This document shows positions 1 through 6,670 of a stretch of 11,754 nt of DNA, one piece after another. Numbering within the stretch: the first letter of the stretch is position 1; every line of letters begins with the position of its first letter. The position numbers and the translations under genes are program-made. The notes below the pieces were generated by a model. That model did not search any database. It worked only from the letters and a program-made list of their open reading frames with translations, and was not told where the DNA came from. Source of the DNA: Betaproteobacteria bacterium (GTDB taxonomy: Bacteria > Pseudomonadota > Gammaproteobacteria > Burkholderiales > Burkholderiaceae). The stretch lies in assembly GCA_018969885.1 (NCBI GenBank), contig JAGWXN010000078.1:1-11754 (forward strand), in the 5' to 3' direction.

Positions 1-1
1 G

Positions 2-1873
2 GGTGGCTGGGATCGATTCAAGGACTACTTCCGGGCCGATAACGACAAGAAGGCCACCAAGATCGCCGCAATCTATGACTCGATCGTCGCGGCAGCGCCT
101 GGCGACCGGACGCCCCTCGTCATGCTCGACCGCTTCCATGCGCTAAAGCGTATGGCCGCCTCGCCCGAGGACCGGGCGCAGTTCCGAGCAACGTTCACGG
201 CGCCCGGCGCCGAAGCGGGCGCAGCCCCCAACACCTGGGGCTATGCGTTTTCCATCGGGGACACCCGCATCCATGAGGCGAGCGGCGTACCCGATGCCCA
301 TGAGTCGCTCGCGAAGACATTCCAGCAGGCCATGATGGTGACGGAACTGGAACACCACATCGATTCGCTTCCGAGCGCATTTGAGGTGAGCGAGACGAAC
401 CGCCAAGTCGACGATCAATACTTCGCTAACAAGGTGTCCATCATGGCTCACCGGTCCCATGATGGATCCCCCCTGCAGCGTCTTCGCGATCATCTGGACG
501 ATGTTTTTTTCTGCGGTGACAACCTGTCGCGCCTGGAGAGAGACCCAAATGGCGGGCCGCTGGTTGCAACCTTCTCAGCAGCCGACGGCAGCAGGACCGA
601 AACGCTGGAATTCAACGCGAACTCCGATCCCCGGGATCCCTTACAGCCCTGTGGTGCGACGCTCGAGCGATGGCTCAACCAAAAGGATTTTTCCTCGATC
701 CGGAACCTGATCGAAAAGAAGGCAAAGAGCGTCGAAGACAATAAATCGGTCAATGATTTTTCGGGGATGAGCAAGGAAGTCGTCGAGAAGGTCGCTAAAG
801 CAGTTGGCAGGCCCGTGGACGCATTGTCGCTCCTGGACGGCTCGGCGCAGACCGAACTGGCTGAGGCGATCCGCGCGGTCTACCAGGCGCGACCAGAATC
901 GGCAACGCCAGCCATCGCTAAGCTTTTCAACATGAAAATCGACGGCTACACCGACCAGGATCCAGACTTCGCCGTCAGAAATTTTCTTGGGCAAGCTTTT
1001 TGCGCCCAAAACCCGCAGTTCCTTGCAGAGGCGAGGCAGGTCGCTGCGCTGGCACAGCAGGCACAGGCCGCCAACATGGGCGAGGACGACGCGCCGCTGG
1101 CGGGTATTCCGCCGGTGCCTGACCTGCGTGCACCCATGGGGCCCGCCGACCAGTTCCTCGCGGAACATCTGTCCAATTATCGAAAGATGAACATCCTGGG
1201 AACGGTCGTGGGTGGCGGCGCCCGGCCTGCGGGCCATTACCTGGTCGGTGCCACACAGGACGCGGTGCTGGCCAAGATCAAGGAGGCAGGCTTCACCACC
1301 ATTCTGTCCATCGATCAGGATCCGGACTCACAGGGGCTGACCGCGGCAATCGAAAAGGCCGGTCTGAAACATGAGATTGATGACACGTATGAATTCCCGG
1401 ACTGGGAGTACGCGCCGCGCGGCTTGTACTCAAATATCAAGCGTTTCATCGAAGACAAGACAGCGGCAAACGAACGCGTCTTCATCCACTGCGGCGCGGG
1501 TAATGGCCGAACCGGCACGGTGTTGTCGGCTCTGGCACTGAGCGATCTGGTCGAGGGCGAGCGATCGCGCAGGCAACAGGCGGGCGGGAGCTTCGATCAG
1601 GGGCATTACGCGAATGCGCCGAAAGTAAGCCTTGGCACCCATTACGTGGTGCCGCGCGACAAAGACGGCGACCGCGTTGGGGTTCCCCTGGAACAGGAGA
1701 CCTCATATGAATTACCTTACCTTGCGGCACACGCCATACAGGCTGTGCGCAACGCAGTGAGCGACAACCCGCTCGGCGCTGGCCAGGCCGTCGAAACCAA
1801 TGAGCAGCTGGTGGACGTTGCTAATTTCGCCGCGGTTCTGCTGCCGCCTGCCCCACCGGCGCAGTTTGTCTGA
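2..1873 (+). CDS. Protein tyrosine/dual-specificity phosphatase-domain protein, effector-like, 5'-truncated
   Basis: The frame is open from the first bases of the window, so the start lies upstream and the ATG at 122 is probably internal. Numbered from that Met, a phosphatase domain spans about residues 375-490. It has the P-loop HCGAGNGRTG with Cys457 and Arg463 (CX5R). Asp427, in FPDW, sits 30 residues earlier, the usual position of the general-acid Asp of the WPD loop. Such enzymes remove phosphate from Tyr or Ser/Thr residues through a phosphocysteine intermediate. The roughly 370 residues before the domain match no enzyme I recognise. The first visible residues (GWDRFKDYF, then a charged helix) faintly recall a conserved N-terminal region of type III effectors; this is from memory and weak. 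No membrane segment is visible. AT-rich patches near 690-770 and 970-1010 contrast with the neighbours and may indicate transfer. The phosphatase fold is secure; secretion is inference. Confidence 0.8.
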   Translation, partial: GGWDRFKDYFRADNDKKATKIAAIYDSIVAAAPGDRTPLVMLDRFHALKRMAASPEDRAQFRATFTAPGAEAGAAPNTWGYAFSIGDTRIHEASGVPDAHESLAKTFQQAMMVTELEHHIDSLPSAFEVSETNRQVDDQYFANKVSIMAHRSHDGSPLQRLRDHLDDVFFCGDNLSRLERDPNGGPLVATFSAADGSRTETLEFNANSDPRDPLQPCGATLERWLNQKDFSSIRNLIEKKAKSVEDNKSVNDFSGMSKEVVEKVAKAVGRPVDALSLLDGSAQTELAEAIRAVYQARPESATPAIAKLFNMKIDGYTDQDPDFAVRNFLGQAFCAQNPQFLAEARQVAALAQQAQAANMGEDDAPLAGIPPVPDLRAPMGPADQFLAEHLSNYRKMNILGTVVGGGARPAGHYLVGATQDAVLAKIKEAGFTTILSIDQDPDSQGLTAAIEKAGLKHEIDDTYEFPDWEYAPRGLYSNIKRFIEDKTAANERVFIHCGAGNGRTGTVLSALALSDLVEGERSRRQQAGGSFDQGHYANAPKVSLGTHYVVPRDKDGDRVGVPLEQETSYELPYLAAHAIQAVRNAVSDNPLGAGQAVETNEQLVDVANFAAVLLPPAPPAQFV

Positions 1874-1895
1874 ACCAATACGCCCCGCCGCAAAC

Positions 1896-1930
1896 AGCGC
1901 CCTCGGCTCGCCCAGCTCACCGGGGGCGCT
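1896..1930. terminator. Strong stem-loop downstream of the phosphatase gene
   Basis: An 11-bp stem (1896-1906 with 1920-1930, one T.G wobble) encloses a 13-base loop and begins 22 bases after the phosphatase stop codon. There is no T-run behind it on the + strand, so it is not a textbook intrinsic terminator. It could still end transcription with Rho or protect the mRNA 3' end. Confidence 0.5.
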
Positions 1931-1951
1931 CACCGACCGCAAAAGCCGGTG
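1931..1951. other. Second small stem-loop directly after the first
   Basis: Arms CACCG (1931-1935) and CGGTG (1947-1951) flank an 11-base A-rich loop, directly abutting the preceding hairpin. Together they fill the middle of the 142-base gap before the hydratase gene. The rest of that gap (1952-2015) carries the hydratase ribosome site AAGGA; I could not identify a promoter. Confidence 0.3.
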
Positions 1952-2015
1952 ACGCGCACGCTGTTATGGGCCGCTTCCAATCCAGAGTCTGACCCATTCC
2001 TCAAGGATCCCTCGC

Positions 2016-2813
2016 ATGAACTTCCCCGCGTACGCCACCCTCGCGCTCGAAATGGTCGAGCCGCATGTGCTTCTGATCAAGCTGAACCGCCCCGAGGTTG
2101 CCAACGCCATCAATACCCAGATGGGCCATGACATGCTCGATCTGTGGCGCAGGCTCACCGACGACTCGGGCGACGTACGCTGCGCCATTCTCACCGGGGC
2201 GGGCGACAAAATCTTCTGCGCGGGTGGCGATCTGAAAGAACGTAACGGCATGACCAAGCAGCAGTGGGTGGCGCAGCACGAACTCTTCGAGCGTGCCTAC
2301 TGGACGCTCGTCGAGGTGCCAGTTCCCATCATCGCAGCCATCAACGGCCACGCCTACGCGGGCGGGCTCGAAACCGCGCTCGCGTGCGATTTTCTCTATG
2401 CGGCCAATACCGCGCGTTTTGCGCTCACCGAAGTGTCGATCGGCATCATGCCGGGCGGTGGCGGCACACAGAACCTGCCCCGCGCAGTGGGCGAGCGCCG
2501 CGCCAAAGAAATCATTCTCACCGCCAAGCCTTTCAGCGCGCAGCAGGCCGCCGAGTGGGGGCTGGTCAATCGCATCTGCGAACCTGCCGAGCTCATGCCT
2601 GCCGCCCTTGAAACCGCGCGAGCGATTGCCGGCAACGCACCGCTATCGGTTCGTCAGGCCAAGAAGTCGATTCACTTCGGCCTGCAGATGGAACTCAAGA
2701 CCGCCTACCGGTTTGAAGTCGAGGCCTATAACCATCTGGTGGAAACCGAGGACCGCTATGAAGGCATTCGCGCCTTCAACGAAAAGCGAAAGCCCGTTTT
2801 CAAGGGCAAGTGA
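2016..2813 (+). CDS. Enoyl-CoA hydratase/isomerase family protein (crotonase fold)
   Basis: Cytosolic crotonase-fold enzyme of 265 residues, the usual family length. Such enzymes hydrate trans-2-enoyl-CoA or carry out related CoA-ester chemistry. The oxyanion-hole segment FCAGGDLKE lies at 67-75 and the second signature AINGHAYAGG at 108-117. Both glutamates used by true hydratases are present by alignment to the mitochondrial enzyme: Glu119 in GGLETA and Glu139 in LTEVSIG. This supports hydratase activity rather than only isomerase or decarboxylase activity. The GGxGTQ-type motif follows at about 147-152. The start is set by AAGGA eight bases before the ATG. The stop is 18 bases before the acyl-CoA dehydrogenase start, so the two are co-transcribed and may act in successive steps on one acyl-CoA, dehydrogenation then hydration. 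The acyl chain is unknown. No thiolase or CoA ligase is in view. Confidence 0.93.
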   Translation: MNFPAYATLALEMVEPHVLLIKLNRPEVANAINTQMGHDMLDLWRRLTDDSGDVRCAILTGAGDKIFCAGGDLKERNGMTKQQWVAQHELFERAYWTLVEVPVPIIAAINGHAYAGGLETALACDFLYAANTARFALTEVSIGIMPGGGGTQNLPRAVGERRAKEIILTAKPFSAQQAAEWGLVNRICEPAELMPAALETARAIAGNAPLSVRQAKKSIHFGLQMELKTAYRFEVEAYNHLVETEDRYEGIRAFNEKRKPVFKGK

Positions 2814-2831
2814 TTTCAGGGAGAGCAATCA

Positions 2832-4034
2832 ATGAGCACACATCAGGCAAGCGCCGCCGACCAGACAGGCGTCAGCATTCCGCTGGGTGAAGACTACCCC
2901 GACATCCGCGAGAGCGTGCGCCGCATCTGCCAGGATTTTCCCGGCAAGTATTGGCGCGATCTCGAAGCACAGGAAGCCTACCCGTCGGAGTTCGTTAAAG
3001 CGATGACCGATGCGGGCTATCTCGCAGCGCTCATCCCCGAGGAATATGGCGGCGCGGGCTTACCTCTGCGCGCAGCCTCGATCATCCTCGAGGAAATCCA
3101 CGCTGAAGGCTGTAGCGCGGCTGCCGCACACGCACAGATGTACATCATGGGCACGCTGCTTCGCCACGGCTCGCCGGAACAGAAGCGACGCTATCTGCCC
3201 AAGATCGCAAGCGGCGAGCTTCGTCTGCAGGCCTTTGGCGTCACCGAACCCACCACGGGCTCGGACACCACACGGCTCAAAACCCGCGCCGTGCGCGATG
3301 GTGATCATTACGTGATCCACGGCCAGAAGGTCTGGACCTCGCGCGCGCTTTATTCCGACCTGATGCTGCTCCTTGCGCGCACCACGCCGCTTGATGAGGT
3401 GAAAAAGAAAACCGAAGGGCTTTCGGTATTTCTCGTGGATATCCGTGAGTGCCGCGGTAAAGGGCTGGAAATCCGGCCGCTCAAGGCGATGACCAATCAC
3501 AACACCACCGAGGTGTTCTTCGAGGGCGCCCGCGTGCCCGCTGAGAACCTGATCGGTGAGGAAGGCAAGGGGTTTCGCTACATCCTGGACGGGATGAATG
3601 CTGAGCGAATACTGGTGTCCTCCGAGTCGATTGGCGATGCTCGCTGGTTCATTCGCACCGCATCGAAATATGCGAGCGAACGCATCGTCTTCAACCGACC
3701 CATCGGTCAGAACCAGGGCATCCAGTTTCCGATCGCGCGCGCCTACGCGGAAACGCAGGCGGCCGACCTCATGCTGAGGAAAGCGGCCGCGCTTTTCGAG
3801 GCGGGATTGCCCTGCGGCGATGATGCCAACATTGCGAAACTGCTGGCGTCAGAAGCTTCCTGGCATGCGGCCGAGGCGTGCATGCAGACCCACGGCGGCT
3901 TTGGCTATGCACGCGAATATGATGTGGAGCGCAAATGGCGCGAGGCGCGCATTCAGCAGATTGCGCCGATCTCCACCAACATGGTGCTCGCTTATATCGG
4001 CGAGCATGTGCTGGGCATGCCGCGCTCGTATTAA
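2832..4034 (+). CDS. Acyl-CoA dehydrogenase
   Basis: FAD-dependent dehydrogenase of 400 residues that introduces an alpha,beta double bond into an acyl-CoA and passes electrons to ETF. N-terminal helical domain about 20-130; central beta domain with FAD/substrate motif FGVTEPTTGSD at 135-145 and VWTSRA at 167-172; C-terminal helical domain to the end, with THGGFGYAREYDVERKWREARI at about 353-374 (the usual family signature). The classical C-terminal catalytic Glu of the EGT motif is absent: the segment reads IAPIST, with Pro379 at that position. Glu258, in NAERI, aligns with the alternative base of isovaleryl-CoA and long-chain acyl-CoA dehydrogenases, so the enzyme is probably active. The ending HVLGMPRSY recalls a known proteobacterial subgroup. 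A GGGAGA ribosome site precedes the ATG. The gene lies 18 bases downstream of the hydratase gene in the same operon. Substrate not assignable; a branched or unusual chain is plausible. Confidence 0.93.
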   Translation: MSTHQASAADQTGVSIPLGEDYPDIRESVRRICQDFPGKYWRDLEAQEAYPSEFVKAMTDAGYLAALIPEEYGGAGLPLRAASIILEEIHAEGCSAAAAHAQMYIMGTLLRHGSPEQKRRYLPKIASGELRLQAFGVTEPTTGSDTTRLKTRAVRDGDHYVIHGQKVWTSRALYSDLMLLLARTTPLDEVKKKTEGLSVFLVDIRECRGKGLEIRPLKAMTNHNTTEVFFEGARVPAENLIGEEGKGFRYILDGMNAERILVSSESIGDARWFIRTASKYASERIVFNRPIGQNQGIQFPIARAYAETQAADLMLRKAAALFEAGLPCGDDANIAKLLASEASWHAAEACMQTHGGFGYAREYDVERKWREARIQQIAPISTNMVLAYIGEHVLGMPRSY

Positions 4035-4036
4035 TT

Positions 4037-4052
4037 GCGGTTCGCGGACCGC
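4037..4052. other. Short GC hairpin after the dehydrogenase stop
   Basis: GCGGT (4037-4041) pairs with ACCGC (4048-4052) over a six-base loop, three bases after the dehydrogenase stop codon. It overlaps by two bases the larger stem-loop that follows, so the two structures are mutually exclusive in part. Confidence 0.3.
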
Positions 4053-4078
4053 GCGCCGCCGCAGAATCGGCTGCGCGC
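4051..4078. terminator. Stem-loop between convergent operons, possible bidirectional terminator
   Basis: GCGCGC (4051-4056) pairs with GCGCGC (4073-4078); after one C:T mismatch, GCCG (4058-4061) pairs with CGGC (4068-4071) around a CAGAAT loop. This ten-pair hairpin lies in the 78-base gap between the dehydrogenase stop and the stop of the converging racemase-fold gene, where a shared terminator is expected. No T-run follows on either strand, so Rho-type or structure-assisted termination is more likely. Confidence 0.45.
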
Positions 4079-4112
4079 GAGTCTGCCCTCGCCGCAAACG
4101 AGCTTGCTTTGC

Positions 4113-4856
4113 TCAGTGAAACTCGAGCAGCGACCCGTAGCCTGCCATGCGGTCCTGGACGCCACAGGTGCGCAATGCGTGCCAGTACGTGGCAGTGTTG
4201 ATGGCAATCACCGGCTTACCCAGGAACAGCTCGGCCGCCGCAGCCAGCCGGATCATGGAAAGATTGGTGCCCACCTGAACGATGGCATCGATGTCGTCGC
4301 CGTCGAGCTCGCGGATGGCCTGACGACACATCTCGTCGGTGGAGTGGGCGATCAGCACGGGGCTGGGGCGCTTCAGACAGACATCACGCACCACGGTAAA
4401 GCCGCTGTCTTCATAGAACCGGCGCACCTGCTCATTGGCCACTTCGAAGTAGGGCGAGAAAAACGCGATCCGTTTGGCCCCCAGCGTTTCAAGCGCAGCA
4501 GCGGTGGCAAACGACCCGCATGACACGCCCACGCCAGCGTGCTCGGAGAGCTGCTTCACATAGGCCTCGGCACCCTTGCGGCCATCCCAGAATGTGGTGG
4601 CCGACATGCCCATCACCAGATACTGCATTTCGCAGCTTTTCAGCACCTCGATCGCGGCTAGCGTCTCGCCCATGATCGCCTTCACCAGCCGCAGAAAGTC
4701 TTCATTGTTGTTCACCGGCATGTTCGGGATGATGATCCGGCTGTAGTGGTTGGTGACACCGATCGGACGAAGATCATCGAAATCGGGCTGAACGATGGTG
4801 TTGGTGGACGGGCCGGTGACGCCGAAAATCTTCCGGTAGCCAAGGTGGTCGGGCAT
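4113..4856 (-). CDS. Maleate isomerase/arylmalonate decarboxylase family protein (Asp/Glu racemase superfamily), lacking catalytic cysteines
   Basis: A 247-residue protein that aligns along its length with maleate cis-trans isomerase and arylmalonate decarboxylase. Visible family features are VTGPSTNT at 13-20 (the substrate-binding Asn motif), MGMSATTFWDG at 82-92, LGAKRIAFFSPYFEVANE at 125-142 (its Tyr136 aligns with the oxyanion-hole Tyr of the decarboxylase), and a C-terminal GKPVIAINTATYWHALR. The two positions that hold the catalytic cysteines in these enzymes read Ser85 and, in QVGTNLS, Gly196. Known enzymes keep at least one Cys, so the reaction is uncertain; both isomerisation and decarboxylation as known would be compromised. 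Other cysteines (Cys75, Cys113, Cys160, Cys177, Cys231) do not align with them. AAGGAG nine bases before the ATG sets the start. It lies downstream of the PEP-mutase-family lyase on the same strand, so the two probably act on related diacids. Family confident, activity not. Confidence 0.8.
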   Translation of the reverse strand: MPDHLGYRKIFGVTGPSTNTIVQPDFDDLRPIGVTNHYSRIIIPNMPVNNNEDFLRLVKAIMGETLAAIEVLKSCEMQYLVMGMSATTFWDGRKGAEAYVKQLSEHAGVGVSCGSFATAAALETLGAKRIAFFSPYFEVANEQVRRFYEDSGFTVVRDVCLKRPSPVLIAHSTDEMCRQAIRELDGDDIDAIVQVGTNLSMIRLAAAAELFLGKPVIAINTATYWHALRTCGVQDRMAGYGSLLEFH

Positions 4857-4875
4857 GTTGTGGGGCTCCTTGAGA

Positions 4876-4895
4876 CGGCGCCGGGTGAGGCGCCG
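4876..4895 (-). promoter_or_regulatory. Stem-loop just ahead of the racemase-fold gene's ribosome site
   Basis: A perfect 7-bp stem (4876-4882 with 4889-4895) has a six-base loop. On the transcribed strand it ends a few bases before the AAGGAG of the downstream gene. It could tune translation or stabilise the 5' end of a processed downstream message. Confidence 0.45.
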
Positions 4896-4906
4896 GTTGG
4901 GAAAGC

Positions 4907-4928
4907 GGACCGCCTGCGAGGGCGGTCC
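4907..4928 (-). terminator. Stem-loop after the lyase stop, partial terminator or processing site
   Basis: A perfect 8-bp stem (4907-4914 with 4921-4928) has a six-base loop, 18 bases after the lyase stop on the minus strand. It is followed there by GCTTTCCC, a short T-containing run, so it may be a leaky intrinsic terminator. With the next hairpin it fills most of the 90-base gap between the two genes. Confidence 0.5.
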
Positions 4929-4946
4929 AGGGAGATGAAACGCTAA

Positions 4947-5852
4947 TTAGCCTTCGGAGTCGGCATGCGCCTTGTCAAACGCTGCCACCCAGTCAAACCC
5001 CATCATCTGCGAGAACTCGGGGAAGGGGTAGAGCGGCTGCGTCATGCCGGCCGTTGAGCCGTCAGCGCGCAGCTTTTCATAAACCGACCGGACAGCCGCG
5101 CCCGTGGCGAGAAAAGCCGAAGCCGGAAAGATGGCAAGCGAATAGCCAAGTTCGGCCAGCATGGCGTGGGTGAGCACCGGCGTGCGCCCGCCATCGACCA
5201 TGTTGGCCACCAGCGGCAGATCAAACGAGCGGCCGAGCGTGCGCATCTCTTCCTCGGACTCAGGGCTCTCGATGAACAGCAGATCAGCGCCCGCGCGCGC
5301 ATAGACCTCGGCGCGCCGCATCGCCTCATCCAGTCCGTGAGTCGTGCGCGCATCGGTACGCGCGATGATCAGAAAATTCGGGTCGCTACGCGTTTCGACC
5401 GCCACCCGGATCTTGGCGGCCATTTCCTCGGCGCTCACCACCTTGCGGCCCAGCATATGGCCACACTTCTTGGGAAACTGCTGATCCTCGAGCTGGATCG
5501 CGCAGGCACCCGCGGCTTCATAGCCGCGCACCGTGTGCATCACGTTGAGGAGGCCACCGTAACCGGTGTCGCCATCGCAGATCATGGGCGTGGAGGTAAT
5601 GCTCGCGAACTGCGCCACCCGGTTCACCATGTCGGTGTAGGTGGCAAGCCCTGCATCAGGCAGGCCCAGATAAGACGCGACCGTGCCGTAGCCGGTCATG
5701 TAGAGCGCCTCGAACCCCATGGAGTCGGCGATCTTTGCCGAGATCATTTCAAACACGCCCGGCGCGATCGTGAGCTTGCCGCGCTGGATGCGCGCGCGAA
5801 GCTGGGCCCGGCGCTCGGCATTGGAAAGCGTGTTCAATCCCTGTCTCGTCAT
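4947..5852 (-). CDS. Isocitrate lyase/PEP mutase superfamily lyase (methylisocitrate or 2,3-dimethylmalate lyase-like)
   Basis: A TIM-barrel lyase of 301 residues. An in-frame ATG at 5867 would add five residues but has no ribosome site, while AAAGG sits seven bases before the ATG at 5852. Numbered from the longer start, DGDTGYG at 98-104 is the Mg-binding motif, LEDQ is at 126-129, the gating loop PKKCGH is at 132-137 with the catalytic Cys135, and IARTDAR is at 168-174. An intact gating loop with Cys marks C-C bond lyases (2-methylisocitrate, 2,3-dimethylmalate, oxaloacetate hydrolase type) and argues against phosphonate mutases. The PKKCGH form is closer in memory to dimethylmalate lyase or petal-death-type enzymes than to the KRCGH of PrpB. 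It would cleave a 2-hydroxy or alkylated diacid into two smaller acids. No prpC or acnD is nearby, so a housekeeping methylcitrate role is unlikely. Exact substrate unknown. Confidence 0.85.
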   Translation of the reverse strand: MTRQGLNTLSNAERRAQLRARIQRGKLTIAPGVFEMISAKIADSMGFEALYMTGYGTVASYLGLPDAGLATYTDMVNRVAQFASITSTPMICDGDTGYGGLLNVMHTVRGYEAAGACAIQLEDQQFPKKCGHMLGRKVVSAEEMAAKIRVAVETRSDPNFLIIARTDARTTHGLDEAMRRAEVYARAGADLLFIESPESEEEMRTLGRSFDLPLVANMVDGGRTPVLTHAMLAELGYSLAIFPASAFLATGAAVRSVYEKLRADGSTAGMTQPLYPFPEFSQMMGFDWVAAFDKAHADSEG

Positions 5853-5995
5853 GGTGATGCCTTTCATTATGGGTTTCAGTTAAAGCACAGGCCGAACTTG
5901 GCCGACTGTCATGGAATGTACACAAAATGCGGGCATCAAGATCGAAAGCGCACCACTCCCGTCAACCGGGTGTGCACGCTACCCGAAGCCGGAAC

Positions 5996-6010
5996 CCGAT
6001 TCAGAATCGG
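5996..6010. promoter_or_regulatory. Perfect 7-1-7 palindrome, candidate operator in a divergent promoter region
   Basis: CCGATTC, one central A, then GAATCGG form a perfect inverted repeat in the gap between the divergent lyase and ogt genes. Its centre is about 50 bases upstream of the ogt ATG and about 150 from the lyase start. Its size and symmetry fit a dimeric regulator site; as RNA the loop would be too tight for a stable terminator. The rest of the 201-base gap shows no -35/-10 pair I would defend. Confidence 0.35.
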
Positions 6011-6053
6011 ATACAGTGGCGACAAATGAAACGCCAGTCGGAGGAGATCTCGA

Positions 6054-6629
6054 ATGCGCGCATTGTGGTTTGACACGCCGCTTGGGGCAATGGTGGCAGT
6101 CGGCGACGCACAGACGCTCGGCGGTCTGCATTTCAGCGGCGCGCGGCACCTGCCCGACCTCACCCGCTGCGAGGACGGTCGAGACTGTCTCTTGCTTCGC
6201 CGGGTACAACTGCAGGTGGGCGAATATTTCGAGGGGCGTCGAACAGGTTTCGACCTCCCGCTCATCGCTCGCGGCACCGCCCTGCAAAGCGCCGTCTGGG
6301 ATGCACTCGGTTCGATAGCGATCGGCACCACCCTCTCATACAGCGAGCTTGCCCTGCGAGTGGGTCGGCCGCGTGCTGTGCGCGCCGTTGCCCAGGCCGT
6401 CGGCCGCAACCCCTGGACGCTGATAAGACCCTGTCACCGGGTGGTGGGTGCAGACGGCTCGCTCACGGGCTTTGCCGGCGGGCTCGAACGCAAGGCGGCA
6501 CTTCTTGCGCACGAGGCGCGGCTCGCGCGCTCGCCAGGTCTCGCTGAGAGCACCTCGGGCGCCGACCGGCAAAAGGGTGCCGCTATCACGCCCATGCGAA
6601 TCAGACCCCAGCCCGCCAGTTTGGGTTGA
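6054..6629 (+). CDS. ogt: Methylated-DNA--protein-cysteine methyltransferase (Ogt/AGT family)
   Basis: Suicide DNA-repair protein that moves the alkyl group from O6-alkylguanine (and O4-alkylthymine) to its own cysteine. The active site PCHRVVG is at 126-132 with Cys127, preceded by RNPW (Asn119) and followed by GADGSLTGFAGGLERK, the family's conserved tail. The helix RAVRAVAQAVG at 107-117 carries the DNA-binding and arginine-finger residues. At 191 residues it fits the stand-alone Ogt type; there is no Ada-type regulatory domain. The last 35 or so residues after the core are low in motifs and likely flexible. The start is set by GGAGGAG ending seven bases before the ATG. The gene heads a two-gene + strand unit, 41 bases before the esterase gene. 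A palindrome at 5996-6010 may control it. The function is secure; a functional link to the esterase is not evident. Confidence 0.95.
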   Translation: MRALWFDTPLGAMVAVGDAQTLGGLHFSGARHLPDLTRCEDGRDCLLLRRVQLQVGEYFEGRRTGFDLPLIARGTALQSAVWDALGSIAIGTTLSYSELALRVGRPRAVRAVAQAVGRNPWTLIRPCHRVVGADGSLTGFAGGLERKAALLAHEARLARSPGLAESTSGADRQKGAAITPMRIRPQPASLG

Positions 6630-6670
6630 TCACCTGCCACAGGCCGCCTCGTCTTACGGAGCCTCAGACC

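Noticed and set aside
987..1009. TTGGGC/GCCCAA inverted repeat with a central T-run
   Set aside because: It lies inside coding sequence with only a 6-bp arm plus a bulged extension; chance is a sufficient explanation.
641..1237. Minus-strand frame of 198 codons opposite the phosphatase gene
   Set aside because: No recognisable motif and no ribosome site, and it is fully antisense to a frame with clear phosphatase motifs.
4035..4523. + strand frame of 162 codons starting after the dehydrogenase gene
   Set aside because: It begins in the hairpin region and then runs antisense to the racemase-fold gene, with no family features.
5853..5867. Earlier ATG for the lyase gene
   Set aside because: No ribosome site precedes it, and the codons after it supply the AAAGG site of the ATG at 5852.
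5868..5950. Possible sigma-70 promoter for the lyase gene (ATGACA near 5910 on the minus strand)
   Set aside because: The matching -10 element at 17 bases (TGTGCT) is poor, so I could not support a promoter call.
5166..6029. Long + strand open frame of 287 codons opposite the lyase gene
   Set aside because: It mirrors the lyase codons, is rich in His/Arg/Ala, shows no domain and runs through the promoter region. It is a typical antisense shadow in GC-rich DNA.
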